The notes below the pieces were generated by a model. That model made no database searches. It saw only the letters and a program-made list of their open reading frames with translations, and was not told where the DNA came from. Shown piece by piece: positions 7,736 through 16,437 of a DNA stretch of 64,000 bases; the stretch's first letter is position 1, and every line of letters begins with the position of its first letter. The stretch is from positions 930,001 through 994,000 of the forward strand of contig NZ_CP126271.1 in NCBI RefSeq assembly GCF_003234655.2, written 5' to 3'. Position numbers and translations under genes: made by a program. The stretch comes from Curtobacterium sp. MCLR17_007. GTDB taxonomy: Bacteria; Actinomycetota; Actinomycetes; Actinomycetales; Microbacteriaceae.

Positions 7736-9457
7736 ATGCGAATGAGGATGAAGGCAACGGCCGTACTGGCCCTCGCGGCGGCGTCCGCCGTCGTGCTCGC
7801 CGGTTGCTCCGGCGGCGGTGGAACGGCAGGCAACGACAGCTCGGCGGTCGCCTCGTCGTCGCTGAAGTCGACCGGCTGGACCACGGCCGACCGCGACTCG
7901 ATCAAGGACGGGGGCTCGATCACCCTCCCCATCGACTCCGCTCCCGCCAACTGGCAGCTGGCCAACCTGGACTCCGGGACGGTCGACGACAACACGATCT
8001 CCGGCACCTACCTGCCGGGCTTCATCCAGTTCAAGGAGAACGGGGAGTGGGAGCCGAACAAGGACTACGTCGACTCGATCAAGCTGACGAAGGAGTCGCC
8101 CCAGACCGTCGAGATCAAGATCAACCCCAAGGCGGTCTGGTCCGACGGCACCCCCATCACCGAGAAGGACGTCGAGGCGAACTGGAAGGCGCTCAACGGC
8201 AAGGACGCCGCGTTCGCCCCGCTCGCTACGAACGTCTGGGAGGACGTCGACTCGGTCACGCAGGGCTCCAGCGCCCAGGACGTCATCGTCACCTTCTCGA
8301 AGGTGAACGCGGACTGGCCGTCGGTCTTCACGGCGATCTACCCCTACTGGGCAGTGGACACCCCCGACCACTTCAACAAGGCGTGGGCCAAGGGTCCGTA
8401 CGCGGCTGACGGCACGACGTACGTGTCGGGCGGCCCGTACATCCTGAAGTCCTTCGACACCAACGGCGGTGTCGTGACCTTCGAGAAGAACTCCAAGTGG
8501 TGGGGTGACGCACCGAAGCTCGACACGATCATCTTCAAGACGGTGTCCCGCGACGGCGTCTCGCAGGCGTACGCCAACAAGGAGCTCGACGCCTTCAACC
8601 TGAACGGCAGCGCGGACAACTACAAGACCGCCAACTCGCGCTCGGACTCCAAGATCGAGCGTTCGCTCGGCACCACGCAGCGGCAGATCACCCTGAACGG
8701 CACCGCCGACGTCTTCAAGGACGCCGAGGTCCGTCAGGCCTTCGCCCAGTCGATCAACCGCAAGGTCCTGGCCCAGGCGATCCTGTCGCCGGTCAAGAGC
8801 CCCGGTGGGGTGCTCAACAGCCTGGTGTACCTGCCCGGTCAGAAGGGCTACACCGACCACGTCTCGAGCGTGTACGGCTACGACGCCGCGAAGGCGAAGT
8901 CCAAGGTCGAGGACGCGGGCTGGAAGATCGGTTCGGACGGCTACGCGACCAAGGGCGGCAAGACGCTCGAGGTCCGGTTCGTGATCCCGTCGGACAACCC
9001 GAACTCGGCGAACGTGGCGCAGCTGGTCCAGCAGCAGACCAAGGCCGCCGGCTTCAAGGTGACGATCGACACCGTCCCGACCGATGACTTCTTCACGAAG
9101 TACATCACCACGGACGGCCGCGACTTCGACGCGACGTACTTCGCCTGGCAGGGCACGCCGTTCCCGGTGTCCTCGCTCAAGTCGATCTACTACCCGGCCG
9201 ACGCCGGCCAGAACTACACCGGCGTGACGGACTCGTCGCTCGGTGCGGCCTGGGACAAGGCGAACGCCGAACTCGACGCGTCCAAGCGCATCGACGACGC
9301 CAACGCGATCGACAAGAAGATCGTCAAGGTCGCCGGCACCATCCCGCTGTTCGCCGAGCCCTACGCCTGGGGTGTGCGCAAGGACCTGGTGAACTACGGT
9401 CCGGCACAGTTCCAGCAGTCCTCGGTCAAGTGGCAGGACGTGGGCTACAAGCAGTAG
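7736..9457 (+). CDS. Peptide ABC transporter solute-binding lipoprotein (SBP_bac_5 family)
   Basis: Extracytoplasmic receptor for a peptide-type importer, 573 aa. It has a lipoprotein signal peptide with lipobox LAGC, so Cys24 would be lipidated and the protein anchored outside the membrane. The mature part shows family-5 features: DSGTVDDNTISGTYLPGF early, then WSDGTPITEKDVEANWKAL, the hallmark of DppA/OppA proteins. The ATG at 7736 has an AAAGGGA ribosome-binding site 10 bases upstream; the frame extends to a GTG at 7691 that lacks one. It is divergent from the complete minus-strand B-C-DF operon and is the only receptor seen, so it most likely serves that system; the truncated system may have its own outside the window. 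Confidence 0.92.
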   Translation: MRMRMKATAVLALAAASAVVLAGCSGGGGTAGNDSSAVASSSLKSTGWTTADRDSIKDGGSITLPIDSAPANWQLANLDSGTVDDNTISGTYLPGFIQFKENGEWEPNKDYVDSIKLTKESPQTVEIKINPKAVWSDGTPITEKDVEANWKALNGKDAAFAPLATNVWEDVDSVTQGSSAQDVIVTFSKVNADWPSVFTAIYPYWAVDTPDHFNKAWAKGPYAADGTTYVSGGPYILKSFDTNGGVVTFEKNSKWWGDAPKLDTIIFKTVSRDGVSQAYANKELDAFNLNGSADNYKTANSRSDSKIERSLGTTQRQITLNGTADVFKDAEVRQAFAQSINRKVLAQAILSPVKSPGGVLNSLVYLPGQKGYTDHVSSVYGYDAAKAKSKVEDAGWKIGSDGYATKGGKTLEVRFVIPSDNPNSANVAQLVQQQTKAAGFKVTIDTVPTDDFFTKYITTDGRDFDATYFAWQGTPFPVSSLKSIYYPADAGQNYTGVTDSSLGAAWDKANAELDASKRIDDANAIDKKIVKVAGTIPLFAEPYAWGVRKDLVNYGPAQFQQSSVKWQDVGYKQ

Positions 9458-9466
9458 GCACGACCG

Positions 9467-9503
9467 GAACGGGGCGCGTCACCGACGGTGGCGCGCCCCG
9501 TTC
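9467..9503. terminator. Terminator hairpin after the solute-binding protein gene
   Basis: 17-base arms (9467-9483 and 9487-9503) with one G-T pair, built on GAACGGGGCGCG. It lies 9 bases past the stop and just before the end of the convergent bPH_6 gene, so it may serve both strands. Confidence 0.75.
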
Positions 9504-9520
9504 GTCGTTCTCCGGTCGCG

Positions 9521-10090
9521 TCAGAGCCGCGCGGCCGCCAGTGACGCCGCGACACCGAGGACGACCATCGCCAGGATCGACCAGCCGTGGACCCGGTGCA
9601 CGATCGGCAGCGCGGCGACGGTTGCCGGGGGCGGGCCGTCCTGCACTGCCACCACGGGGACCCGGGCGAGCACCTCGGCGGCAGCGGTCTCGACGGTTGC
9701 CGGCACCGAGCCTCCTGGTCGGTCGATGCGCAGGCGCGCCGTCGGGCGCGGCGCGATCCAGGTGCGTCGGTCAGGTTCGGTGGACTTGACCTCGATGCCG
9801 TACTTGGTCCGGATCCCGGTGACGCGGGGCCAGGCGTAGGTCGAGGTCCGGCGGACGTCGACGACGACGAGCGCGTCGGGAGTGAGCTCGAGGCGGGGAC
9901 GCCACAGCACCGCCCACGCGACGAACGCGACGCACAGGCTCGGGACGGGCACGAGCCACGCCGGGCTCGTGCCCCGGACGACGAAGCCCAGGACGAACAG
10001 CACCGCGGCGACGACCCACAGCGCGACGGCGAGCGTCCGCATGCCGGGGGCGACGATCCGCACGACGTCGGGGGCGGGGGAGTCGCTCAT
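9521..10090 (-). CDS. bPH_6-type membrane PH-domain protein (paralogue)
   Basis: 189 aa. Two N-terminal helices (about 19-40 and 46-64) are followed by a beta-rich PH-like core (LELTPDALVVVDVRRT, then YAWPRVTGIRTKYGIEV) and a final helix. It matches the 2767-3327 product in layout and motif order. Function is unknown. The reading frame is open far upstream, but the ATG at 10090 sits 6 bases after a TACGAT -10 box (10097-10102, minus strand), fitting a leaderless start, and gives the N-terminus MSDSPAPD. Confidence 0.75.
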   Translation of the reverse strand: MSDSPAPDVVRIVAPGMRTLAVALWVVAAVLFVLGFVVRGTSPAWLVPVPSLCVAFVAWAVLWRPRLELTPDALVVVDVRRTSTYAWPRVTGIRTKYGIEVKSTEPDRRTWIAPRPTARLRIDRPGGSVPATVETAAAEVLARVPVVAVQDGPPPATVAALPIVHRVHGWSILAMVVLGVAASLAAARL

Positions 10091-10332
10091 CCTGCAATCG
10101 TAGGAGGGCGTCCATGAGGACACCTCCCCGGGGACGCCTGCTGAGCGGACGTGAAACGCCTTGCGCGTACCAGCTGGCGACCCGATTCCCCGGGGAGGCA
10201 AGTCCGTGGTGGACCTCTCGTACCGACGATGGTGCGCGCCCCCAGAAGTGGTGTCAATACCCCGATCCGAAACGATCCCGGGAGGACACGCCGTCGTTGC
10301 GGCGATCGGCCACTCGCTCATCGCGGCAGGGG
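10091..10332. other. 242-base intergenic region with inverted repeat, unexplained
   Basis: No convincing gene. It holds an 11-base perfect inverted repeat CCTCCCCGGGG (10123-10133) and CCCCGGGGAGG (10188-10198) enclosing 54 bases, and a minus-strand TTGACA near 10250 without a good -10 partner. It is less C+G-skewed than its neighbours. It does not match a riboswitch or housekeeping RNA that I can recognise. Confidence 0.4.
10097..10102 (-). promoter_or_regulatory. -10 box TACGAT, leaderless start of bPH_6 gene
   Basis: TACGAT ends 6 bases before the ATG at 10090. No Shine-Dalgarno sequence fits in the gap. Confidence 0.5.
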
Positions 10333-11082
10333 TCAGGAGAAGAGCTGCGGGAACGCGTGCGCGACGAACGGGTACCCGACGAACACCGCGGCGTCGAGCA
10401 GACAGTGCGTGACGATGAGCGGCATGAGCCGCCCCCACCGCGTGTAGATCCAGCCGAACACGATGCCCATCACGGCGTTCCCCACGAAGGCGCCGAACCC
10501 CTGGTACAGGTGGTAGCTGCCCCGCAGCAGCGCCGTGGACAGGATGACCTGCCAGCGTCCCCAGCCGAGCTCGCCCAGACGCCGGTACAGGTACCCGATG
10601 ACGATGACCTCCTCCTGCAGCCCCGACCGGACGGCGGACAGCAGGAGGACGGGGACGGTCCACCAGTACGAGCCGAGGGCAGCCGGGTCGACGTCGACCG
10701 TGAAGCCGAGCGCGCGGCCCGTGAAGTACAGCGCCAGCCCGGGGATCCCGATGCCGAGCGCGATGAGCACGGGCAGGCCCAGGTCGGGCTTGAGGCGGAA
10801 CCGGTCGATCCCGAGCGCGGACAGGTGCGGGCGGGTGCTGCGCCAGAGCAGGAAGCACACGAGCGCGACCGGGGCCAGGTCGACCGCGATGCCCACGAGC
10901 TGCCGCGCCAGGTCGACGTACTGCACGGTCGTGGTCGACGTGTTCAGCGCCGTGGACTGCTGGCCGAGGGGGGTCGTCTGCGACAGGTCGTCGATGATCT
11001 GCAGGATCGAGTAGAGCGCGCTGCCGCCCAGCGAGAGCAGCAGGACGATCGCGATCTCGGACCACGTTCGCCGTCGGCTCAT
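10333..11082 (-). CDS. CPBP-family intramembrane metalloprotease (Abi/CAAX type)
   Basis: Polytopic membrane protein, 249 aa. It carries the family motifs: Glu-Glu at residues 157-158 (LQEEVIVIGYLYRRL), His191 in RGSYHLYQG and His226 in IVTHCLLDA, which together form the presumed metal and catalytic site. Members cleave membrane proteins or prenylated peptides; the substrate here is unknown. The frame runs on to 11415 inside the divergent typA gene, but the ATG at 11082 (MSRRRTWSE) puts basic residues directly before the first helix and is the natural start. It is divergent from typA and lies upstream of the bPH_6 gene with a 242-base gap, so co-transcription is uncertain. Confidence 0.85.
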   Translation of the reverse strand: MSRRRTWSEIAIVLLLSLGGSALYSILQIIDDLSQTTPLGQQSTALNTSTTTVQYVDLARQLVGIAVDLAPVALVCFLLWRSTRPHLSALGIDRFRLKPDLGLPVLIALGIGIPGLALYFTGRALGFTVDVDPAALGSYWWTVPVLLLSAVRSGLQEEVIVIGYLYRRLGELGWGRWQVILSTALLRGSYHLYQGFGAFVGNAVMGIVFGWIYTRWGRLMPLIVTHCLLDAAVFVGYPFVAHAFPQLFS

Positions 11083-11114
11083 TCGCTGTACTCCTGTCGG
11101 TTGCGCACTACCGG

Positions 11115-11120
11115 TAGACT
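11115..11120 (+). promoter_or_regulatory. Candidate -10 box TAGACT for typA
   Basis: TAGACT lies about 100 bases upstream of the typA start and would give a 5' leader. No clear -35 box was seen. Confidence 0.35.
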
Positions 11121-11221
11121 GGTGTGTCGGGCGTTCTGCCCGCGGGTGCGGTGCCGTCGACGGCAACTGTGTTGATCGACTACTGGCCCGACACTCTCCC
11201 AGAAACTGAAGGATGTCCTGT

Positions 11222-13144
11222 ATGGCGCTCGCCACCCGGTCCGACCTGCGCAACGTCGCCATCGTGGCACACGTCGACCACGGCAAGACCACCCTCGTCG
11301 ACGCGATGCTCACGCAGACCAACTCGTTCGACGCCCACTTCGAGGGCGAAGACCGCATGATGGACTCGAACGACCTCGAGCGCGAGAAGGGCATCACGAT
11401 CCTCGCGAAGAACACGTCGGTGCTCTACAACGGCAAGCACGCGACCGAGTTCGGCGCCGACGGCCCCATCACGATCAACGTCATCGACACCCCGGGTCAC
11501 GCTGACTTCGGTGGGGAAGTCGAGCGCGGCCTGTCCATGGTCGACGGTGTCGTGCTGCTCGTCGACGCGTCCGAGGGCCCCCTGCCCCAGACCCGCTTCG
11601 TGCTCCGCAAGGCCCTCGCCGCCAAGCTCCCGGTGATCCTGCTCGTCAACAAGACGGACCGCCCCGACTCCCGCATCGACGAGGTCGTCTCCGAGTCCCA
11701 GGACCTGCTCCTCGGCCTCGCCTCCGACCTGTCGGACGAGGTCGACGACCTCGACCTCGACGCCATCCTCGACGTCCCCGTGGTCTACGCCTCTGGTCGC
11801 AACGGTGCCGCGAGCCGCAACAAGCCGAACGACGGCGAACTGCCCGACAACGACGACCTCGAGCCGCTGTTCGAGGCGATCCTGCAGCACGTCCCGGCCC
11901 CGAAGTACGACGACGAGCACCCGCTGCAGGCACACGTCACGAACCTCGACGCCTCGCCGTTCCTCGGTCGCCTCGCGCTGCTGCGCATCTTCCACGGCAC
12001 CATGAAGAAGGGCCAGACGGTCGCGTGGGTCAAGCACGACGGCACCGTCGTCAACGCCCGCATCACCGAGCTCCTCATCACGAAGGCGCTCGACCGCTAC
12101 CCGGCCGAGTCCGCGGGCCCCGGTGACATCGTCGCCGTCGCCGGCTTCGACACGATCACCATCGGTGAGACCCTGACCGACCCCGAGGACGTCCGGCCGC
12201 TGCCGACCATCACGGTCGACGACCCGGCGATCTCGATGACGATCGGCACGAACACCAGCCCGCTCGTCGGCAAGGTCAAGGGCCACAAGCTCACCGCCCG
12301 CATGGTCAAGGAGCGCCTCGACCGCGAGCTCGTCGGCAACGTCTCGCTCAAGGTTCTCGACATCGGCCGCCCCGACGCGTGGGAGGTCCAGGGCCGTGGT
12401 GAGCTCGCGCTCGCCATCCTGGTCGAGCAGATGCGTCGCGAGGGCTTCGAGCTCACCGTCGGCAAGCCGCAGGTCGTCACCAAGCGTGACGAGAACGGCA
12501 AGCTCCAGGAGCCGTTCGAGCACATGACGATCGACACCCCCGAGGAGTACCTCGGCGCGATCACGCAGCTCATGGCTGCTCGCAAGGGCCGCATGGAGAA
12601 CATGACGAACCACGGCACCGGCTGGGTGCGCATGGAGTTCATCGTCCCGTCGCGCGGCCTGATCGGCTTCCGCACGTCGTTCCTCACGGAGACCCGCGGC
12701 ACCGGCATCGCCAACGCGATCTTCCACGGCTACGACGACTGGGCCGGCGCGATCCAGACGCGCATCAACGGCTCGATCGTCTCCGACCGCTCCGGTGTGG
12801 TCACGCCCTTCGCCATCACGAACCTGCAGGAGCGCATGTCGTTCTTCGTGAACCCGACCGAAGAGGTCTACGAGGGCATGGTCATCGGCGAGAACTCGCG
12901 CGCCGACGACATGGACGTGAACATCACCAAGGAGAAGAAGCTCACGAACATGCGTTCGGCGAACGCGGACACCTTCGAGTCGATGACGCCGTCGCGGCAG
13001 CTGTCGCTCGAGGAGTGCCTCGAGTTCGCGCGTGAGGACGAGTGCGTCGAGGTCACCCCCGCCGCAGTCCGCATCCGCAAGGTCGAGCTCGACGCGTCGG
13101 CCCGCCAGCGTTCCTACGCGCGCCTCAAGCGCCAGGACGCGTAG
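11222..13144 (+). CDS. typA: Ribosome-associated translational GTPase TypA/BipA
   Basis: Translation-factor GTPase, 640 aa, which binds the ribosome and acts in subunit assembly and stress responses. G1 is AHVDHGKTT (residues 16-24), switch I NDLEREKGITI, G3 DTPGHADF and G4 NKTD. The elongation-factor-like domains II, III and V and the BipA-specific C-terminal domain follow; length is normal. The ATG at 11222 has AAGGA at 11208-11212 with a 9-base spacer. An in-frame ATG at 11213 directly abuts that site and is a poorer choice. It appears monocistronic, ending in a strong hairpin at 13181-13220. Confidence 0.96.
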   Translation: MALATRSDLRNVAIVAHVDHGKTTLVDAMLTQTNSFDAHFEGEDRMMDSNDLEREKGITILAKNTSVLYNGKHATEFGADGPITINVIDTPGHADFGGEVERGLSMVDGVVLLVDASEGPLPQTRFVLRKALAAKLPVILLVNKTDRPDSRIDEVVSESQDLLLGLASDLSDEVDDLDLDAILDVPVVYASGRNGAASRNKPNDGELPDNDDLEPLFEAILQHVPAPKYDDEHPLQAHVTNLDASPFLGRLALLRIFHGTMKKGQTVAWVKHDGTVVNARITELLITKALDRYPAESAGPGDIVAVAGFDTITIGETLTDPEDVRPLPTITVDDPAISMTIGTNTSPLVGKVKGHKLTARMVKERLDRELVGNVSLKVLDIGRPDAWEVQGRGELALAILVEQMRREGFELTVGKPQVVTKRDENGKLQEPFEHMTIDTPEEYLGAITQLMAARKGRMENMTNHGTGWVRMEFIVPSRGLIGFRTSFLTETRGTGIANAIFHGYDDWAGAIQTRINGSIVSDRSGVVTPFAITNLQERMSFFVNPTEEVYEGMVIGENSRADDMDVNITKEKKLTNMRSANADTFESMTPSRQLSLEECLEFAREDECVEVTPAAVRIRKVELDASARQRSYARLKRQDA

Positions 13145-13180
13145 CCGGACAGCACCCCCCCCAGGAGGCCCCGCCTCCGT

Positions 13181-13220
13181 CCGACGGCCCGGTCACCGCT
13201 CCAGGTGGCCGGGCCGTCGG
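13181..13220 (+). terminator. Terminator hairpin after typA
   Basis: 17-base arms (13181-13197 and 13204-13220) with one G-T pair and a 6-base loop, built on CCGACGGCCCGG, 36 bases past the typA stop. Confidence 0.75.
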
Positions 13221-13267
13221 CATGTCCGCCACGTCGTCGACGTGGCCGCCGCGTCGGTGTCGAGGGA

Positions 13268-13273
13268 TACGGT
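13268..13273 (+). promoter_or_regulatory. -10 box TACGGT, leaderless start of M20 amidohydrolase
   Basis: TACGGT ends 7 bases before the GTG at 13281. Confidence 0.5.
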
Positions 13274-13280
13274 GGATGCC

Positions 13281-14471
13281 GTGACCCTCGACCTCCTCGC
13301 GCTGTACCAGGACCTGCACGCCCACCCGGAACTCGGCTTCCAGGAGCACCGGACGGCCGGCATCGTCGCCGACCGGCTCGCCGACCTGGGCATCGACACG
13401 ACCACCGGTGTCGGCGGGACGGGCGTCGTCGGGGTCCTGACGAACGGCGACGGCCCCGTGGTGTGGCTCCGCGCCGACATGGACGGCCTGCCGGTCGAGG
13501 AACAGACGGGCCTGCCGTACGCCAGCACCCACCGCGGCACGGACGAGACCGGGCGCGAGGTCCCCACCATGCACGCCTGCGGCCACGACATCCACGTGAC
13601 GTGGCTGCTCGGCACGCTCGAGCGTCTGGTCGCCACGACGGCCGACTGGCACGGCACGGTCGTCGCCGTCTTCCAGCCCGCCGAAGAGGTCATCTCCGGC
13701 GCCCGCGCGATGATCGAGGACGGCCTCGTCGACCGGTTCCCCACGCCCGACGTGGTCCTGGGGCAGCACTCGGCTCCGGCGCCGGTCGGCACGGTCGCCG
13801 TCGGTTCGGGTCCCGTGATGGCCTCGAGCGACCGCTTCACGGTGACGTTCAACGGACGGGGTGCACACGGGTCCGCCCCGCAGGCCTCGCTCGACCCGAT
13901 CGTCACCGCGGCGTCGGCGGTCGTCCGGTTGCAGACCGTCGTGTCGCGCGAGGTCGGCCCCAGCGACGCCGGCGTCGTGACCGTGGGCACGTTCCACGCC
14001 GGCACCCGGCCGAACATCATCCCGGACACGGCGGTCATCGAGATCTCCACGCGCGCCCGCAACGAGGACACCCGCGCCCGCATCGTCGCGTCCATCGAGC
14101 GCATCGTCCGCGCCGAGAGCGACGCGGGCGGGCTCTCGGCCCCGACCATCGAGCGCGCTCCGGGTGCCGACGTGCTCGTGAACGACCCGACGCACGCGGC
14201 GCGGGTGCTCGACGCGATCCGCCCGGTCGTCCCGAAGGCGGTCGATCTGGAATCCGGGCTCGCCATGGCGTCCGAGGACGTCGGGCAGCTCGCCACCGCG
14301 GCCGGCGTGCCGATCGTCTACTGGTTCACCGGGATCACCGACCCGGAGCTGTTCCGCACCGGTGCTGACATCCCGAGCAACCACTCGCCGTTCTACGCGC
14401 CGCAGGCCGACACGGCCATCCCGGTGGGCGTCGACGCGCTCGTCGCGGCGGTCGGCGCGTACCTGCGCTGA
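13281..14471 (+). CDS. M20D-family amidohydrolase/peptidase
   Basis: Cytoplasmic metal-dependent hydrolase, 396 aa, of the aminoacylase/hippurate hydrolase (M20D) group, which removes acyl groups from amino acids or indole conjugates. Metal ligands are visible in MHACGHDIH and PAEE, with further family motifs LRADMDGLPVEE and the C-terminal PSNHSPFYAP. A lid domain sits in the middle (FTVTFNGRGAHGSAP). Several in-frame upstream starts exist because the frame is open into typA. The GTG at 13281 follows a TACGGT box by 7 bases and gives a normal N-terminus (VTLDLLALYQDLHAHPELG). Exact substrate is unknown. Confidence 0.88.
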   Translation: MTLDLLALYQDLHAHPELGFQEHRTAGIVADRLADLGIDTTTGVGGTGVVGVLTNGDGPVVWLRADMDGLPVEEQTGLPYASTHRGTDETGREVPTMHACGHDIHVTWLLGTLERLVATTADWHGTVVAVFQPAEEVISGARAMIEDGLVDRFPTPDVVLGQHSAPAPVGTVAVGSGPVMASSDRFTVTFNGRGAHGSAPQASLDPIVTAASAVVRLQTVVSREVGPSDAGVVTVGTFHAGTRPNIIPDTAVIEISTRARNEDTRARIVASIERIVRAESDAGGLSAPTIERAPGADVLVNDPTHAARVLDAIRPVVPKAVDLESGLAMASEDVGQLATAAGVPIVYWFTGITDPELFRTGADIPSNHSPFYAPQADTAIPVGVDALVAAVGAYLR

Positions 14472-14560
14472 CGCGCCGGGACGGACAGGAGGCCCTGGTC
14501 GCGCCCGACGCACAGGTGACCTTCTCAGGGAACTCAGGCCCGGCCTCCCGGGCAGTCGGT

Positions 14561-14566
14561 TACGGT
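14561..14566 (+). promoter_or_regulatory. -10 box TACGGT, leaderless start of lipoprotein gene
   Basis: TACGGT ends 6 bases before the ATG at 14573. Confidence 0.5.
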
Positions 14567-14572
14567 CGGCGC

Positions 14573-15118
14573 ATGCGTTCCTCCCTCCGCACCCCGATCG
14601 TCGCCGCCGTCGCCGCCGGCATCGCCCTGGCCGGCCTGACCGGTTGCTCGAGTGAGTCGGTCAAGCAGGCCACCGACCTCGGCTCCTCCGTGGCGTCGAG
14701 CGTCAGCGACGGCGTGCGGAACATCGACGGCAAGGCCATCGAGCAGGGCATGGCCAACGTCGCCGGCGGCATCGACGGTGCGCTCGACACCGCGCTCAAG
14801 GGTGCCGACGTGACGAGCGACGGCCAGGTCCCCGACGGGTTCCCGACCGCGGCCGTCCCGCTGGTGGACGGCACGGTCAAGGGCGGTGGGACCGGCCCGA
14901 ACGACTCCGGGTGGGTCGTGCAGGTGCAGGCATCGTCCGTCGACGACTTCGCCGCCGCGGCGCAGCAGCTCACCGACGCCGGGTTCACCGAGTCGGCCAA
15001 GCGCGCGGACTCCTCGAGCGCGTTCGGGATCTTCCGGAGCGACGACCACCGCGTGGTGCTCACCTTCTCGAAGGGCGACGGCGGCGCGACGGCGACCTAC
15101 ATCGTGACCCCGCGCTAG
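14573..15118 (+). CDS. Hypothetical lipoprotein
   Basis: 181 aa. The signal peptide ends in lipobox LTGC, so Cys25 would be lipidated. The mature part has a helical Ser/Ala-rich stretch and then a compact alpha/beta region (GWVVQVQASSVDDFAAAAQQLTDAGF) resembling other small actinobacterial surface lipoproteins. I do not recognise a named family. The ATG at 14573 follows a TACGGT box by 6 bases. It sits between an M20 hydrolase and the MshB-type deacetylase, each with its own promoter, so no operon is implied. Confidence 0.8.
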   Translation: MRSSLRTPIVAAVAAGIALAGLTGCSSESVKQATDLGSSVASSVSDGVRNIDGKAIEQGMANVAGGIDGALDTALKGADVTSDGQVPDGFPTAAVPLVDGTVKGGGTGPNDSGWVVQVQASSVDDFAAAAQQLTDAGFTESAKRADSSSAFGIFRSDDHRVVLTFSKGDGGATATYIVTPR

Positions 15119-15124
15119 GCGAAG

Positions 15125-15130
15125 TACCCT
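15125..15130 (+). promoter_or_regulatory. -10 box TACCCT, leaderless start of mshB-like gene
   Basis: TACCCT ends 7 bases before the ATG at 15138; a GTG at 15135 is an in-frame alternative 4 bases away. Confidence 0.5.
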
Positions 15131-15137
15131 GGGCGTG

Positions 15138-16400
15138 ATGTCCAAGGCCTCCGCGACGCGCCCCGAGCGCGTGCTCCTCGTCCACGCCCACCCCGACGAC
15201 GAGACCCTGTCGTCCGGCGGGACGATCGCGACCCTGCTCGAACTCGGTGCGCACGTGACCGTCCTGACGGCGACCCGCGGTGAGCGCGGCGAGATGCTGA
15301 CCGCGTCGCTCGCACCGCTCGCCGGCGACGGACCGCGCGTGGCGGCGCACCGCGAGACCGAGATCCGCGCGGCACTCGCTGCCCTCGGCGGACCCGACCA
15401 CCTGTGGCTCGGGGGACCGGGCGCTCGCCCGACCGATCTGCCCGAACGGCGCTACACGGACTCCGGCATGCAGTGGGGGCCGGACGGGCGTGCTCAGGCC
15501 GCGGACGACGCTCCGGCCGACTCCCTGACGGCTGCCGACCTGGGCGAGGTCGTCGACGACGTCCGTGCCGCGATCCGCTCGACGATGGCGGACGCCGTCG
15601 TCAGCTACGCCGACGACGGCGGCTACGGACACCCCGACCACGTGCGGGTGCACCACGCTGCCCGCTACGCCGCCCGTGCCGAGGACGTCCCGTTCTCGAT
15701 GATCGTCGCCCCCGACGACGCCGCGGGGACCGACCTGACCGTCGACGTCCTGCCCGTCCGGGCGAAGGTCCGTGCGGCGATCGAGCAGTACCGCTCGCAG
15801 GTGACCGTCGACCCGGCCGACCCCGCCGACCCGACCGCGCTGTCGTGGGTGATGCCGCACGGCGTCCGGCAGCACGCCCCCGCGGTCGAGGCGTTCCGGC
15901 ACGACGCACCGGCGGCCGAGCCCGCACCGGAGACGTTCGCCGACATGACCCCGGCGGGCAAGGTGACCTCGGTCGTCGTCGCCGGTGTGCTCGGGGTGCT
16001 CGCCGGTGGCCTGGGGACGATCACCCACCAGCAGACGCTCGGCGCGTTCCCGGTCGGCATCGTGCTGACGACGCTCATCGCGGTCGGTCTGACGGTCGGC
16101 GTGCGGCTGCTCTACCGGTCCCGTGCGATGGTCGCCGCGGTCGGGATCGGGATCATCGTCGCGACCCAGGTGCTGGTGGCCGTCGGCGGGCAGAGCTCAC
16201 CGCTCGTGCTGGCGAACGCCGCTGGGTACGTCTGGACCTTCGGACCGGCCGTCATCGCGATGCTGGCGCTCGCGTGGCCGGACCTGTCCGGGTTGCGGGC
16301 AGCGCGCTCGGACGCCGGTTCCACGACGTCGACACGCTCGGGCGACGGGTCTGCGACAGGTGTCGCCGCGCGGTCAGGCTCCGCCGCGTCGCACGAGTAG
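15138..16400 (+). CDS. mshB: PIG-L/MshB-type deacetylase fused to a membrane domain
   Basis: 420 aa, two parts. Residues 1 to about 255 are a zinc-dependent PIG-L deacetylase: AHPDDE (residues 17-22) and YGHPDH supply the metal and catalytic residues. In actinobacteria the closest role is MshB, which deacetylates GlcNAc-inositol in mycothiol synthesis; a mycothiol-conjugate amidase role is possible. Residues of about 272-395 form four membrane helices, followed by a Ser/Thr-rich tail. Classical MshB is about 300 aa and soluble. In M. tuberculosis, from memory, mshB (Rv1170) is followed by a small membrane protein gene (Rv1171), so this may be a fusion of the two. The start is supported by a TACCCT box 7 bases upstream. 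Confidence 0.78.
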   Translation: MSKASATRPERVLLVHAHPDDETLSSGGTIATLLELGAHVTVLTATRGERGEMLTASLAPLAGDGPRVAAHRETEIRAALAALGGPDHLWLGGPGARPTDLPERRYTDSGMQWGPDGRAQAADDAPADSLTAADLGEVVDDVRAAIRSTMADAVVSYADDGGYGHPDHVRVHHAARYAARAEDVPFSMIVAPDDAAGTDLTVDVLPVRAKVRAAIEQYRSQVTVDPADPADPTALSWVMPHGVRQHAPAVEAFRHDAPAAEPAPETFADMTPAGKVTSVVVAGVLGVLAGGLGTITHQQTLGAFPVGIVLTTLIAVGLTVGVRLLYRSRAMVAAVGIGIIVATQVLVAVGGQSSPLVLANAAGYVWTFGPAVIAMLALAWPDLSGLRAARSDAGSTTSTRSGDGSATGVAARSGSAASHE

Positions 16401-16437
16401 ACTCGCAACCGCTCAGTTCGAAGGGAGCACCCCAGCC

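Noticed and set aside
10091..10332. Riboswitch or housekeeping RNA (SRP, RNase P, tmRNA, 6S)
   Set aside because: No signature sequences of these RNAs were recognised on either strand, and the inverted repeat alone is not enough.
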